DNA from: Blepharisma japonicum
Taxonomy: Eukaryota; Ciliophora; Heterotrichea; Heterotrichida; Blepharismidae
Assembly (NCBI GenBank): GCA_949751835.1
Contig: CATKHK010000025.1
Span: 372,001 to 436,000, forward strand
DNA: 64,000 nt
Direction of reading: 5' to 3'
Shown: positions 23,001 to 33,327 of the stretch, piece after piece
How the letters are laid out: the number at the start of each line of letters is the position of its first letter
Position numbering within the stretch: position 1 is the stretch's first letter
Made by a program: the position numbers and the translations under genes
Notes under the pieces: model-generated
What the model saw: the letters and a program-made list of their open reading frames with translations, nothing else
Databases searched by the model: none
Told to the model about the DNA's origin: nothing

Positions 23001-26000
23001 GTACCAGGACCACCAAGCAAATCTTTTCTTTTTGCATCAAGTTTTGTGACAATTGAGTTTTGGGTGTAAAGAGATGAAGTTTGTGCTGAAAAAGTGATGA
23101 AAATTGGGTACATATTGTCTGTTTCTTTCATACTTGTCAAAGTATTTGTGATAATTACTGATTTTCCGACTCCTGTATAGCCAGTAATAAAGACTGGGTG
23201 TTGAATACTTATATTGTATTTAAGAAGATGCTCGAAACGTATTGTATCTTTAGTAGGAACGAGCATTTGGAAATAGCTTACTTCAGGATTATACACAAAA
23301 TCAGTTTTCAAAGAATCCCATTGCTTGTAATCACCTGTAATTTTGTTAGAAACGACGCAGGAGTCATACAATGAACCTTTGGGTAAGTCTACATTAAGAT
23401 CTGAAGATATAGCAGAGTCAAACTTGGTCATACTATTGGTATCTAAAGCACCTCCAATTGACCAAGTCAAACAAAACACAAAGATTTTATCAAGGTATTT
23501 CTTGAATGGGTCAATATTATCATTAAATCTTGGGTTTCTATCAAACTGAACTACCGCCTTTAATAAGCTACAAAATGAATTTATCAATGAATTGGTCATG
23601 GTGGGTATTGGCTCAGACAATCTTTGCACAATCGATAAAGCTTTCCCCATATAAGTGCTTATAAGTGTAACTAAGTAATCCCTTTGTTCAGGCTGCCATT
23701 CAGATAACTCTTTGGTAATCCATGTTTGTATCAAGGCTTTCCAGCCGACAGCTTCAATATTCATATAGACCATACCGCAACGAGATACAGTAGCTGGAGA
23801 TGCTGAAGAGAGATCAGCAACCTCGAAGAGCATCCTCATTTCTGGCTTAAGTTTTATTCTTTCTTGATTAGCTAAACATAGCATCATATTGTCATCAAGG
23901 ACTGTGTTCATATTTTCGATCCATAACGAGTCTACAGGTCCATCAAATACAACCCATCGCCTTGTGAGTTCTTCTTTTTTAGCAAATTCTCTCATAATTG
24001 AACTAGCTAAGCCGTCTTTCCAGTCAAAAGTGACTTCATTATACTCTCCATATAATTCACCCATAGAAATTGCTTTGGGATTTAATATTTGGAATTGTAC
24101 TTTCTGATAGCTCTGATTACGCGAATTTTTCATTCTCAGTAATGTTAACGCTTGTGCCAAAGTTTTATAGCAAGTTGATTTTCCAGCAGTCGCAGGCCCC
24201 ACAATCATGACTCCAAATCTTACTTCAAAAGTTTCAAAAAGCTGTATAACTTTATTAACAAAAGTGTCAATTGGCTGTAATTTTTCCTTATCAATGCATT
24301 CTCTAATTGCTGTCTCGAGCTCTCCATAATCTACACTAGGAATATCAACATCAGGGAATAAGTCTTGCACAATTGCATTAAAAAGCACTAAATCTTCCTT
24401 CAAAAACTTCGGGACATTGGAATCTTTCATTGCTCTTATCAAAATCTTATCATTAGTCAGATGAGGCTCTTTTCTCTTCAAAGATCCAGCCATGTTAAGC
24501 ACACTCTTTACAGCTCTCATACCAAAGTCATAATGGTCTTGCTGAGAAAGCTGCTCTGAAGCAAGCTTATAAAGCTTAGTCATTTTTCCTGACAAATTTT
24601 TGGCGTCATTGAAGCCTTCAGCATATAGCATAATTTCTGCAATAAGAGTATAATCTGGAACCATCATAGAAACAGGCCTAAACAGAACTTTTAAGTTGTC
24701 AGGGAGTTCAGTTCTTCCAGCATAGCTTGGGTTCATAGTGATAAACACACCAGTTTCAATCTTCAGCACAACTTTTTTGTCCTCAAAAAAGAATTCTTGT
24801 TTGTTGTCATCTTTAGACTGCTTAATAATTCTAAGCTGCTGAGCAATGACTGAGAGCACCTCAATATCAATTCTATTGAACTCATCCAAGCAACTCCATG
24901 AGCCTGTATAGCAGAGCCCCATAAAGAGTTTTTCCATCATTTGGTAAGTGATTTGTTCAGAACAGTTGAAAACAATGCAGTATTTGCCCATAGCTTTGGC
25001 AAGATCTTTTACAGACTCAGTTTTACCAGTCCCTGCTGGGCCTGCAGGGGCTGAGCCTAAGTTGATTTTCATAGCTCCGGTAATTGTCATCCAGCATCTA
25101 TCAGTAAGAGGAGTAATGACTAGCCTTGTGGTAGCTCCCATAAATTCAAATCCATACTCCAAGTCAGCATTCAGCTGAGAAATCTTAAATTTCTCTTCAA
25201 AGTCAGCCCAATAATAGCGCAAATGTTTTTGCCATCTAAAATCGCTTGCAGAAGTGACTTCTTCATCCTTAAGCATTTCAATAGTATCTCTATTATGGAC
25301 ATCTTGAGTGACAAGGGCTACAATTCTTCGTCTCATTGATAAAGTTAGCTCTTCTTTTACAAGATTTGTAAGTTCTTCCAGATATCCGCTGATAGTATCA
25401 TGCCAATCAGTCAGAGATTCAGCTACGTCACTTTTTCCTGACAGATTTTCCTCTGTGCTTCAGGTCCACATAATCATAGCAGTGCACAGGATGACTTGGC
25501 TTACCAAATCAGTGCTCAAAATGAAATCTTTGCGAGAAAGGTCGCCATACTTTTTAATGGCTTCTCTGATATAGCGACGCAATGACTCACTCATTTGGAT
25601 CTCAAGCGTTTTAAGCCACTCATCAGGATTTCCTTTAGACTTGATTTTTGAATGCAGCATCAAGGCTTCTTTTTCTGCAGAAATGAGCCCAGTAAAAGAT
25701 TCCGCTTTATCTTCTTCAAACTCTAGCTCATAGATATTCTCAAACATGCTTTTTAAGTGGGTCTGGATTTCCCTTGCATTTTGAGAATTAGAAAGGATTA
25801 TCAGCAGCTCATCATTAGAAAGGAAGAAAAATCTAGGGAAATTGACCCTTTGTTTATCAAGATGTTCTTCTATTTTCTTCTGGAGCTTTTCTAAGTTTTT
25901 ATTTGTATCTTGTAAGTTTTTAAGAAGCCCTTCTTCTGTAGCAGCTTTTAGTGCATTGGGAGAGTCCCATACTTTTTTCATTTTTTCTTTAAAAAAGGTG

Positions 26001-29000
26001 TCAATTGTTAAAAAGGCTTTGTGGCTTTTATTAAGCTTCTTTGCAATGTCTCCACTTTTGAAGATTTTGTCGAGCTCACCCCATTGTTTTTGGCATAGCA
26101 GTCATTCATCAAGAGTGGCAGCAAAGACTTTGAAAACTTTGTTCCAGTAGTCAACTTTTTCAAACATTGGGCCTACGAATCTATTTGAAATTAAAGTGGA
26201 GAGACCAGCTTGTGAATCTTCGAGCTTAACCATTATTTCATCAACTTCTTTAAATATATAGTTTTCTTCGATTTTTTCAACATGGAATTCAACATTGTCC
26301 CAGCCTGATACGATCTCGCTGAGCTGATTTTGGATTTCTTCTTCTTTTCTAGCTCTTAATGCGATTTCTGCAATTTCTTCTCTCATATTGTTGACTTTGA
26401 TATCTAAAAGCTTTCTTAAAGTGAAAGTTTCATCTTTTATATCAATATCAATCCCAATCACTTTTCTTATCTGCTCCCAATGCCGCTCTTCGAGTCCTTT
26501 AAATCTCAAATCACTGACAATTGGCATTGTATCTTTCAGCACATCAACATATGACTTAAGCACTTGTGGAACATAATTTCCTTGGTCTTCCAGCGATTTG
26601 CATTTTTTCGCGATTTTATCGTAGCCATCGACTTCTTTGCTGATAACTTCTACGTCAATTTTGCAAAACGGAGTATTGCTCCAGATCACAATTTTCTTTT
26701 CCCATTCATCTAAGGCTTTCCACATTTCATTCTTATTTTTCCAATCCTTAAACGTATCTTCTACCTCTGGGTATTCTTTAGGCTCCATTTCTAGCTCTAA
26801 ATAGTAATTTCTGAAATCCTTGGTATCTTGTACCAAATTTACTACTTTTTCTCCAATTTCTGCCAAAATTGCAATATTTTCTTGCTTATTTGCATCTTTA
26901 TTCGCAAAATCTTCATTTTTCAGTAACTCTTTGATATCATTGTTTCTTTTTTCCACTGAATGTGCGCTCTCTCTGAGCATTCTTGTGAATTTAGTCTTAT
27001 CATTTTCTCCACGCTCATAAAATGCTTGCATTTTTGTTCTTAAAGAGTCTAATTGTGTCAGCGTCTCATTGTATTTTCTTTTATTGAGATCAGTAAATCT
27101 AATGCTATAAGCTTCCATAAGTTGCATTAAATCTTTCAAATCATTGACACGATTTGTGATGTCTTGCAAGCTGTCTTCAATCACTTTCATATGCTTGACC
27201 GCATTTATGTATTCTTCTACTTTTTTAGGGATTCCTTTGATATTGTTGTTGTACTCTCCTAAAGTTTTGGTCAGTTTCATTGCTGAGTCTAAAGCAATTT
27301 CTGGGAGCAGCTCTTCTATTTTTTGCAAGCAGTGTTTTGGAGATGGGATTAGCTTTCTCTTAATGTGCAGGACGTGAAGCTGGAATATCCCAACGTCTTC
27401 TTCTTCCTTCATTGTTTTGAAATCGTGAATTTGTCTTTTATATTCATCAATTGCATGCTTAATTTCTTCAATTTCTGCATCTCTGTATTTCTCTATATCC
27501 ATTCTTGTATTTTCGATGTAAATGTCAAGATTTGGCAACAAGTGCTGGGAGAAATTCACAAGTGCGGCGAATGAGATATCGATTCCATCTTTAATGTCGC
27601 TACCAATTTTCTTTATTATTTCGTCGTTTACTACCATCTGCAATAAGTCAAATTCTTCTTCGACTGGCTTTTCTTCGAATTCGTCGAGAGCTTTGGTATA
27701 TCTTTCGAACTCAGGGACGCTTACAAGCATATAATTGTTTAGTAGCATGGTTAAGCCTCTTAGTATGGCGTCGTCAATAGCGATTTTGACAGCTTCGTTA
27801 TCAGGCTCATAGAAGATTTCTCGAAGCTCAAAATCTGAGTTGATGACTAGTAGAGGGCTGTGCTGTCTTCTTTGCCCAATCGATTTTTTATCTTTTTGGC
27901 CATAGTCAAAATTGACGACTTTGAGTACTTTTTGTGTGGATTGGACTGATAAACTCATTTTTGCATCAATAATTTGGTAGTCGCAGAGTCTGATGAATTT
28001 CGCTAATCTTTTATAATGGGTTCTTATAATAGCTTCTTGGGTATATGGCATTTGCTTATTTGAGATATCACCAACCAAAAATGGGTCTGCGTCTTCTTCT
28101 GGGCCTTTTCTGCCTTCTTCATCATTAACTGTAGTTTTATTTTCTCTTCTAAAGGCTTCTAATGATTCTTTACAAGAAATTGCGACGAGATTTTTGATAT
28201 TAGTTTCAAGGTCTTCAAGTTCATCCCCAACGGCAATTCTTTTGGAATCTTGGGCTGCATTGAATTCTTCAAGAGTCCTTACATTATCAAAATTCAAGTC
28301 GAGTAAATCAAATCTTAATATTTTCCAGCTTTGGTGACGGACATTTAGCAGCGGGTCTCTGAGTTTATTATCAAGAATAAATAGCTCGTGCTCTAGATAT
28401 TGAGCTCGCTCAGTCATCATATTTCTTCTTCTTAGATTTTTCCATAGTGAAAAGTTTTTCCATTTTTTATATTGTTTGAAAAACTTGATTTCTTTAAGCC
28501 TCTGATAAAGTTTATATTCTCTTTCCCATTCTTCTAGAGATAAAAAGTAAGCTTCTCCTTTGATAAAATGAGTGACACCTCTTGAGCTAATAGTAAGGTA
28601 CTCATTTGGATTTTTCTTTTTAAATGGGACTAATTCAAAGTCATAAGAATCACCTTTTCTGTTACAATACCAGAAATCTTCCATCAGCTCAGGGTCTGAT
28701 TTTATGACTTGGATAAAATCATAAGGTGTAGGGTTTTCAGCGACTTCATTTGTAAGCATTTCTTCTTCTTTTAAAGGTCTTGCATCTCCATGGACGTGCT
28801 TTTTCCTATTCCCAGTCTTTAATGGAGGTAAATTTTTAGTTTTGAAGCTTTTAGTTGATGACAGAAGTGGCTCAATTTTTCTTGTCTCATCAGAAAGTAT
28901 TCCGAGCCTTTTGGTTTCTTCTGTAAACACCATCGATCCACCTTTTGTCATTAAAGTCATAGCTGGGGAAAACACTGATCCTTTAAGAAATGGAGAAAGG

Positions 29001-29194
29001 GGTTCAAGCGTTTTGGGTTTCCGAAGATTTGTGGTAGATTGGGTATTCAATGATTGTAGTCGAGGGACTAAGGATGGTTTTGGCTTAGAGAGCTGGAGTG
29101 CGGTGTTGCTGGCATTTCTGGCTAAGGTTTTATTTCCAAATTTGTCTTGGGGTCTAAGCCGATCTGCGAGTTTTCTTCTTAAATCTTCTTCCAT
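17072..29194 (-). CDS. axonemal dynein heavy chain (inner-arm, DNAH3/7/12-like)
   Basis: A single exon of 4,040 residues; TGA is read as Trp at several sites (for example 19103 and 25460) and the true stop is TAG at 17072. The N-terminal 1,250 residues are the tail and linker. AAA1 carries GPAGTGKT at 1385-1392, followed by CLDEFNRI and ITMNPSYAGRTELP. AAA2 has GPATAGKST (about 1667), AAA3 GYTGVGKS (about 2010) and AAA4 GVGGCGKQS (about 2361). A stalk coiled coil with the microtubule-binding tip follows, then AAA5, AAA6 and a C-terminal domain ending GSAFLCQLDD. Length and ending fit single-headed axonemal inner-arm chains (about 4,000 residues) rather than cytoplasmic or outer-arm ones. It drives sliding between axonemal doublets. 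A 12-kb gene without introns is notable. Confidence 0.95.
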
Positions 29195-29540
29195 ATTGTT
29201 TGTATTCGCAGTAACTGTTTATTTGAATTATTTTTTGGATTTCTAAAATAAATATCTATAATACTGGTGTGTATATAATTAAAGTATTATTTTTCTATAT
29301 AATATTTTCAAATTTTATCATATTTACCAATGCAGTAAAAATTTTTTTATGTATATATCTCACCCCTTTTATACTCCTATAGGGGGAAGCACCTATATAG
29401 TGTCTCAACGTTTTTGGACTCCTGCATAAACAAGATGACTTTGTAAAATTACAAATATAGATATTTCTCTACAGATCGAAAATAATTTTAGTTCTTATAA
29501 ATTTTATTGATTGAATTAATTTTTATATTAATTTACAAAA
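29195..29540. other. intergenic region upstream of dynein gene
   Basis: 346 bp of AT-rich DNA between the SLOG gene stop and the dynein start, both on the minus strand in the same direction as the dynein. A short CCCCT...AGGGG inverted repeat near 29363-29385, containing CCTATAGG, stands out in GC content but is weak. No gene is seen. It should carry the dynein promoter... the SLOG gene lies upstream of it. Confidence 0.5.
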
Positions 29541-30641
29541 TTATTTTCTTTCAGGATCCCAATATGAAGTTAATAAAGTCACTGTCAAATGAAGATGCAC
29601 AATAATGGCTAAGTCCTCTTCATTCCCATTTTCAGGAAAAATGAAAACTTTTCCTCTTAAAATTGCATCTTCTAAATAAGATAGAGCCCTATTTCCTTTT
29701 TTCCCTTTAAGAATCAAAGAGATCTCTTGTCCAATTGGAGTTGCTTCAATTGCTAGGACAGTTCAGCCCCCATGAACAGCCCTTTCAGCATCCTTCATGC
29801 AGTCCTCAACCTCTCCAGCTAATATGCATAAGCCTCGACATTGGAAAGCATTACTTCCTCCAATCCCTTTTCTAAGCTTATCTGCTAGTAAAATTTTGAA
29901 AAGGGCAATGTCATTTCATTTCATATTGTCATTTTTATGTCCCAGTACAAACAAATGAGAATGACCAGCTGATAACTCATTTGGAGGGTTTCCGCTATTT
30001 ACTTTGGTAGGATACATAATCTGATCTTCTGGGCAAATCCCAATCAACTTCACTTTTTTCCTCAAGCAAGAATACTCAAATCCATTTCTAAGCCCACTAT
30101 CAATTATCACAGCATCAGTCTTCATAGCAACCCTTACGATCCCAATAAGCAGTTCTGAATATTGAAACAAATTAAACCCAGAAAGAATAATTACTGGACA
30201 ATTTTCTTTAAATCCTGCATCAGTCAAAATTTCTTTAAAATTTAAATCTCTTCTATTTGGATTCAGAACATTACATAGTTTCGCTACATTTTGACCTGGA
30301 AATAGCATCTCATTTACAGTTCAATCTTTACGAAGCTCTTTAATTGTTTGTCGTTTATTTGATAAATTTGTTTGGGCTTTTTCAATTTCAGGGGAAAATG
30401 TTGAATAAAGATCAGGAGTTTCTGGGATCGAATAGTGATGCTCATGTCGGCTTCTTGACCCTGATCGCTTTTTAGGGTGAGGAGATTCTTTTCCGTAGGA
30501 AATTATGCCATATCTTTTTATTTGATCACTATGTCTACTTTCAGGACTCATAGAAATACTTCTATTTGAGAAACTTGAATGTGTTTTCGTATCAAAAGAG
30601 TTTCGAATTCCCTGATGCAAAGAATTTGAGGCCCTTTCCAT
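29541..30641 (-). CDS. SLOG/LSDAT-domain protein (TRPM N-terminal domain-like)
   Basis: 366 residues, single exon, at least three TGA codons read as Trp. The first 100 residues are Ser/His/Arg-rich and probably disordered. From about residue 135 the Rossmann-like LSDAT_euk pattern appears: a strand 'CPVIILSGFN', helix, 'DAVIIDSGLRNGFEYSCL', then 'VKLIGICPEDQI' and 'GHSHLFVLGHKND'. A second half follows with 'RGLCILAGEVEDCMKDAERAVHGGWTVLAIE'. SLOG domains bind nucleotide-derived ligands, and in animals this version is the N-terminal module of TRPM channels. Here no channel is attached, so it would be a stand-alone cytosolic ligand sensor. Ligand unknown. The stop is TAA at 29541-29543. Confidence 0.72.
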
Positions 30642-30790
30642 TTTATATAGCTCTTTATATAATAATTGGCATAATTTATCATTATCCTATACCTTATATT
30701 AAGCTAATTAAATATCTATTCAATTTGTCTGCTCAACTTAAACCCAAAATTTTATAAATTTCAATTTTAGGAACACTAAATCTGATTATT

Positions 30791-32197
30791 TTAAGATGTT
30801 CTTTCATATTCGACTTCAGACATGTTATTGCCTTTGTTTACTTGAAAAGCAAAATCAGTAGATGATACTTCTACCTTTCCCCATTTGTTGATCAGCAGTA
30901 TCATGAAGCTTTCTTCTCTCATAAGTATGATGCCATTCCTTACAAAGATCGAAGAATTAGTCCTGATCGTTCTTGCAACTTCTTCATGAGGAAGCTGTAG
31001 TTTTATGCACCCAGTTTCATCACCAACTAAGACTTCCCAAGCCGTAAAAGTATTCGATCTAGTTTTCACTTGGACTTGGTAAGGTTCTGAAGCTGCTTTG
31101 CATTTGATGTTGAAGCCTCTAAGCTCAGGCTCTAAAGAACCGACTTGAGTAAATGTAGGGGATTGCTTGGTAGATGATATTTCAGGCTTAGGCTTGTAAT
31201 GCTGTTGGGGTTCAGATTCTCCCCAATTCTCATGAGGCTTGTCTTCATGGCTTTCATGTTGTCTGCTATCTCGATTATATCCTCCACGGTTTCCTCTTCT
31301 TTGATTTCTGCGTTCATTGTTGCGTGGCCTATCTCCATAATAGTTATGCTCTTGATTTGAAGTTGATGGTCTCTCTTCAGTTTGATGCTCAGTGGAGTGC
31401 TCTTTTGAAGTTTCTTGATTTCTGACTTGGTCATGAGATGTATAAGGACGACCTCTGTAGTTGTTATTATATCCGCCTCTTCTATTTCCTCTACCCCTAT
31501 ATCTGCCGCGGCCTCTTCCTTCATTATATGAGTCTTCTTTTACTTCATGATGCTCATCTTTATGCTCTTCATTACGGTATCTCTGCTGATGTTCATCTTT
31601 GTGGCCTTCATTATGGTATCTTTGTTGGCGTTCATCTCTATTGCCTTCGTTATTGTATCTCTGCTGATGCTCATCTCTGTTGTATCTCTGGGGATTTTCA
31701 TCTCTACGGCCTTCATTATGATATCTTTGTTGACGGCCTTCATTATGATATCTCTGCTGACGATCATCTCTATTACCTTCATTATGGTATCTCTGCTGAT
31801 TTTGATAAGCGTCGTTAGTCCTTTGATTTTGCCTTCTATTTTCCACGTTTCTGTCTTCGTTTGTCTCATTTTTTCTGAAACCCCATTGCTCTTCATCATG
31901 CTCACCATGACTTTGATAAGTTCTGTTATTTTCGTGGGTATTGTCACCATAATTTTTGAATTGGCCTCTTCTTCGGTTTCCTCTGTAGCCTCTTGCTCCT
32001 CGGGGACGATTTTCTGATGAGTAATGTCCTTGTTGACGATTGTCGCTTCCTCCGTATGAAGTGCCTTTGTAACCACTGGATTCACCTTGATTTTGGGTAT
32101 TGCTGGTCTCATCACCCCAAGGGTCATCGACATTTGAAGTGCCAGCTCCACCTGTGGATCCGCTGAATCCTTGAGGTCGTCTATCGAGATCAGACAT
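30791..32197 (-). CDS. RGG-rich disordered protein with C-terminal OB fold
   Basis: 468 residues, single exon. Residues 1-350 are extremely polar: a tandem QQRYHNEG-type array at 134-217, an RGRGRYRGRG-type RGG box at about 227-250, and a second Arg/Gly patch near 295-306. Residues about 352-447 look like an OB fold of the SOSS-B/NABP type: 'FTAWEVLVGDETGCIKLQL' gives the central strand pair with conserved GDETG, followed by 'SSIFVRNGIILMREESFMILLIN'. This predicts single-stranded nucleic-acid binding, with RGG and Tyr/Arg repeats able to promote RNA binding or condensation. It could act in RNA granules or in ssDNA protection; the sequence alone does not decide. Confidence 0.8.
   Translation of the reverse strand: MSDLDRRPQGFSGSTGGAGTSNVDDPWGDETSNTQNQGESSGYKGTSYGGSDNRQQGHYSSENRPRGARGYRGNRRRGQFKNYGDNTHENNRTYQSHGEHDEEQWGFRKNETNEDRNVENRRQNQRTNDAYQNQQRYHNEGNRDDRQQRYHNEGRQQRYHNEGRRDENPQRYNRDEHQQRYNNEGNRDERQQRYHNEGHKDEHQQRYRNEEHKDEHHEVKEDSYNEGRGRGRYRGRGNRRGGYNNNYRGRPYTSHDQVRNQETSKEHSTEHQTEERPSTSNQEHNYYGDRPRNNERRNQRRGNRGGYNRDSRQHESHEDKPHENWGESEPQQHYKPKPEISSTKQSPTFTQVGSLEPELRGFNIKCKAASEPYQVQVKTRSNTFTAWEVLVGDETGCIKLQLPHEEVARTIRTNSSIFVRNGIILMREESFMILLINKWGKVEVSSTDFAFQVNKGNNMSEVEYERTS
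31547..31798 (-). repeat. in-gene tandem repeat encoding QQRYHNEGxxDEx units
   Basis: Seven imperfect units of 8-14 residues, each centred on QRYxNEG or QRYxRDE, lie in the disordered half of the OB-fold protein. At DNA level the units are 24-42 bp and recur with high identity, so copy number should vary between strains. Confidence 0.85.
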
Positions 32198-32302
32198 CTC
32201 TTATATTTTTATATGGATTATGTTATAATTGTGAATAGTGATTATTTAATGGACTTTGGGGTGATAGTAAATTTCTCAGATGCAAATAAGCTTTAAGAAT
32301 CT

Positions 32303-32998
32303 TTAAAACCAATCAGCCGAACTTTTACTAAAGGGGCATTCTGGAGTTTTTGGTTTCAGCTTGCTTGCAGAAGGAAGAGGCGGCTTTATTGAGTCTAAAG
32401 ATGGCCGAATCATGTTGACATTTTGAAAATTAGTCATACGGTGATGGGATTCTCTTATTTTGACAACAACTCCCATAGAGCTTCTTAATCGATTTCCAGA
32501 ATTTTCCTTTAAATCAGAGCCACTTTTCGAAATCGCAAGCTTCTGCGATTTTGGTCTCCTAAAGCCATTCATTGAATTCCTCAAATCTGAAGCATTATAA
32601 AACACATCGCATGAATTCATCCTATTAGGAAGAGGTTCTGCAAAGATATCAGTATTATTTTCATCAGAAATCCTATCTTCAGAGTCGGATTTTGTTGTGC
32701 ATTTTCTATTTAATTTCAAGCTTTGGATTCTTACAGTCCCACGCTTGGATTTAGGTATTATTTGTTCTTCTTGGCTTGATGATGGCTCAAAAGAACCTTC
32801 ACTTGAGTTAGAGCTGAGCGACGTTAGGCAGGCTGATGGAGAAAGACTTTGTGAGTTGGTTGTGGACCTTTGGGTAAAAGAACTGTGAGTTGCAGATCTT
32901 ATGTTTATTCTTGATGCTTTGGAACCATGACTTCCAGGCCGAGGAGGAAGTTTGAGAGGGGCGAGTTGGACTAATTCGTTATTCGGAGAAGGATCCAT
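32303..32998 (-). CDS. Ser-rich, probably disordered hypothetical protein
   Basis: 231 residues, single exon, TAA stop. It is rich in Ser, Pro, Asn and Lys, with no predicted domain, signal peptide or membrane segment. Candidate short motifs include 'PLKLPPRPGSHGS' near the N-terminus, several basic-Ser clusters (possible phosphorylation sites) and a C-terminal 'SSADWF'. The frame is open from a clean ATG and its codon use resembles that of neighbours, which supports a real gene. Function unknown. Confidence 0.65.
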   Translation of the reverse strand: MDPSPNNELVQLAPLKLPPRPGSHGSKASRINIRSATHSSFTQRSTTNSQSLSPSACLTSLSSNSSEGSFEPSSSQEEQIIPKSKRGTVRIQSLKLNRKCTTKSDSEDRISDENNTDIFAEPLPNRMNSCDVFYNASDLRNSMNGFRRPKSQKLAISKSGSDLKENSGNRLRSSMGVVVKIRESHHRMTNFQNVNMIRPSLDSIKPPLPSASKLKPKTPECPFSKSSADWF

Positions 32999-33327
32999 TA
33001 TGAAGTAATAAAATTCATCGTTAATTATAAGGATGACTTATGATATTATATATGGCAACTGGTTGCATATGCGAATGGAATTCTCCATAATTTTTAAATT
33101 AGTTTTGAGCATATTAGCCGATAATAAACGGCTATGATAAATATGATCTAAGGGAACAATGAAAATGTCAATTAATTATTATAATTTTATATGGAAATTT
33201 ATAATATTGAAAATTAAAATCCTAAAACTTATTTTTGAATAATTCCTTATATAATGATACCAATGGAAAAGCTAATTATTACCTTATAGAATTCGTATGC
33301 TTACAATTAGAGATACTTAAATAGAAA
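32999..33327. other. 329-bp divergent intergenic region
   Basis: It separates the start codons of the Ser-rich gene (minus) and the Snu114 gene (plus), so it should contain two promoters. It is AT-rich and no conserved motif was recognised. Confidence 0.55.

Noticed and set aside
17072-29194. Four separate dynein-fragment genes
   Set aside because: All pieces share one frame and are separated only by TGA at Trp positions, so it is one gene.
29363-29385. CCCCT/AGGGG inverted repeat as terminator or telomere-related sequence
   Set aside because: Too short and isolated; no repeated telomeric unit follows.
31547-31798. CRISPR-like direct repeat array
   Set aside because: The units are contiguous, coding and without spacers.
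31438-32151. Several long antisense and shifted frames over the OB-fold gene
   Set aside because: They are by-products of the in-gene tandem repeat and its biased codons.
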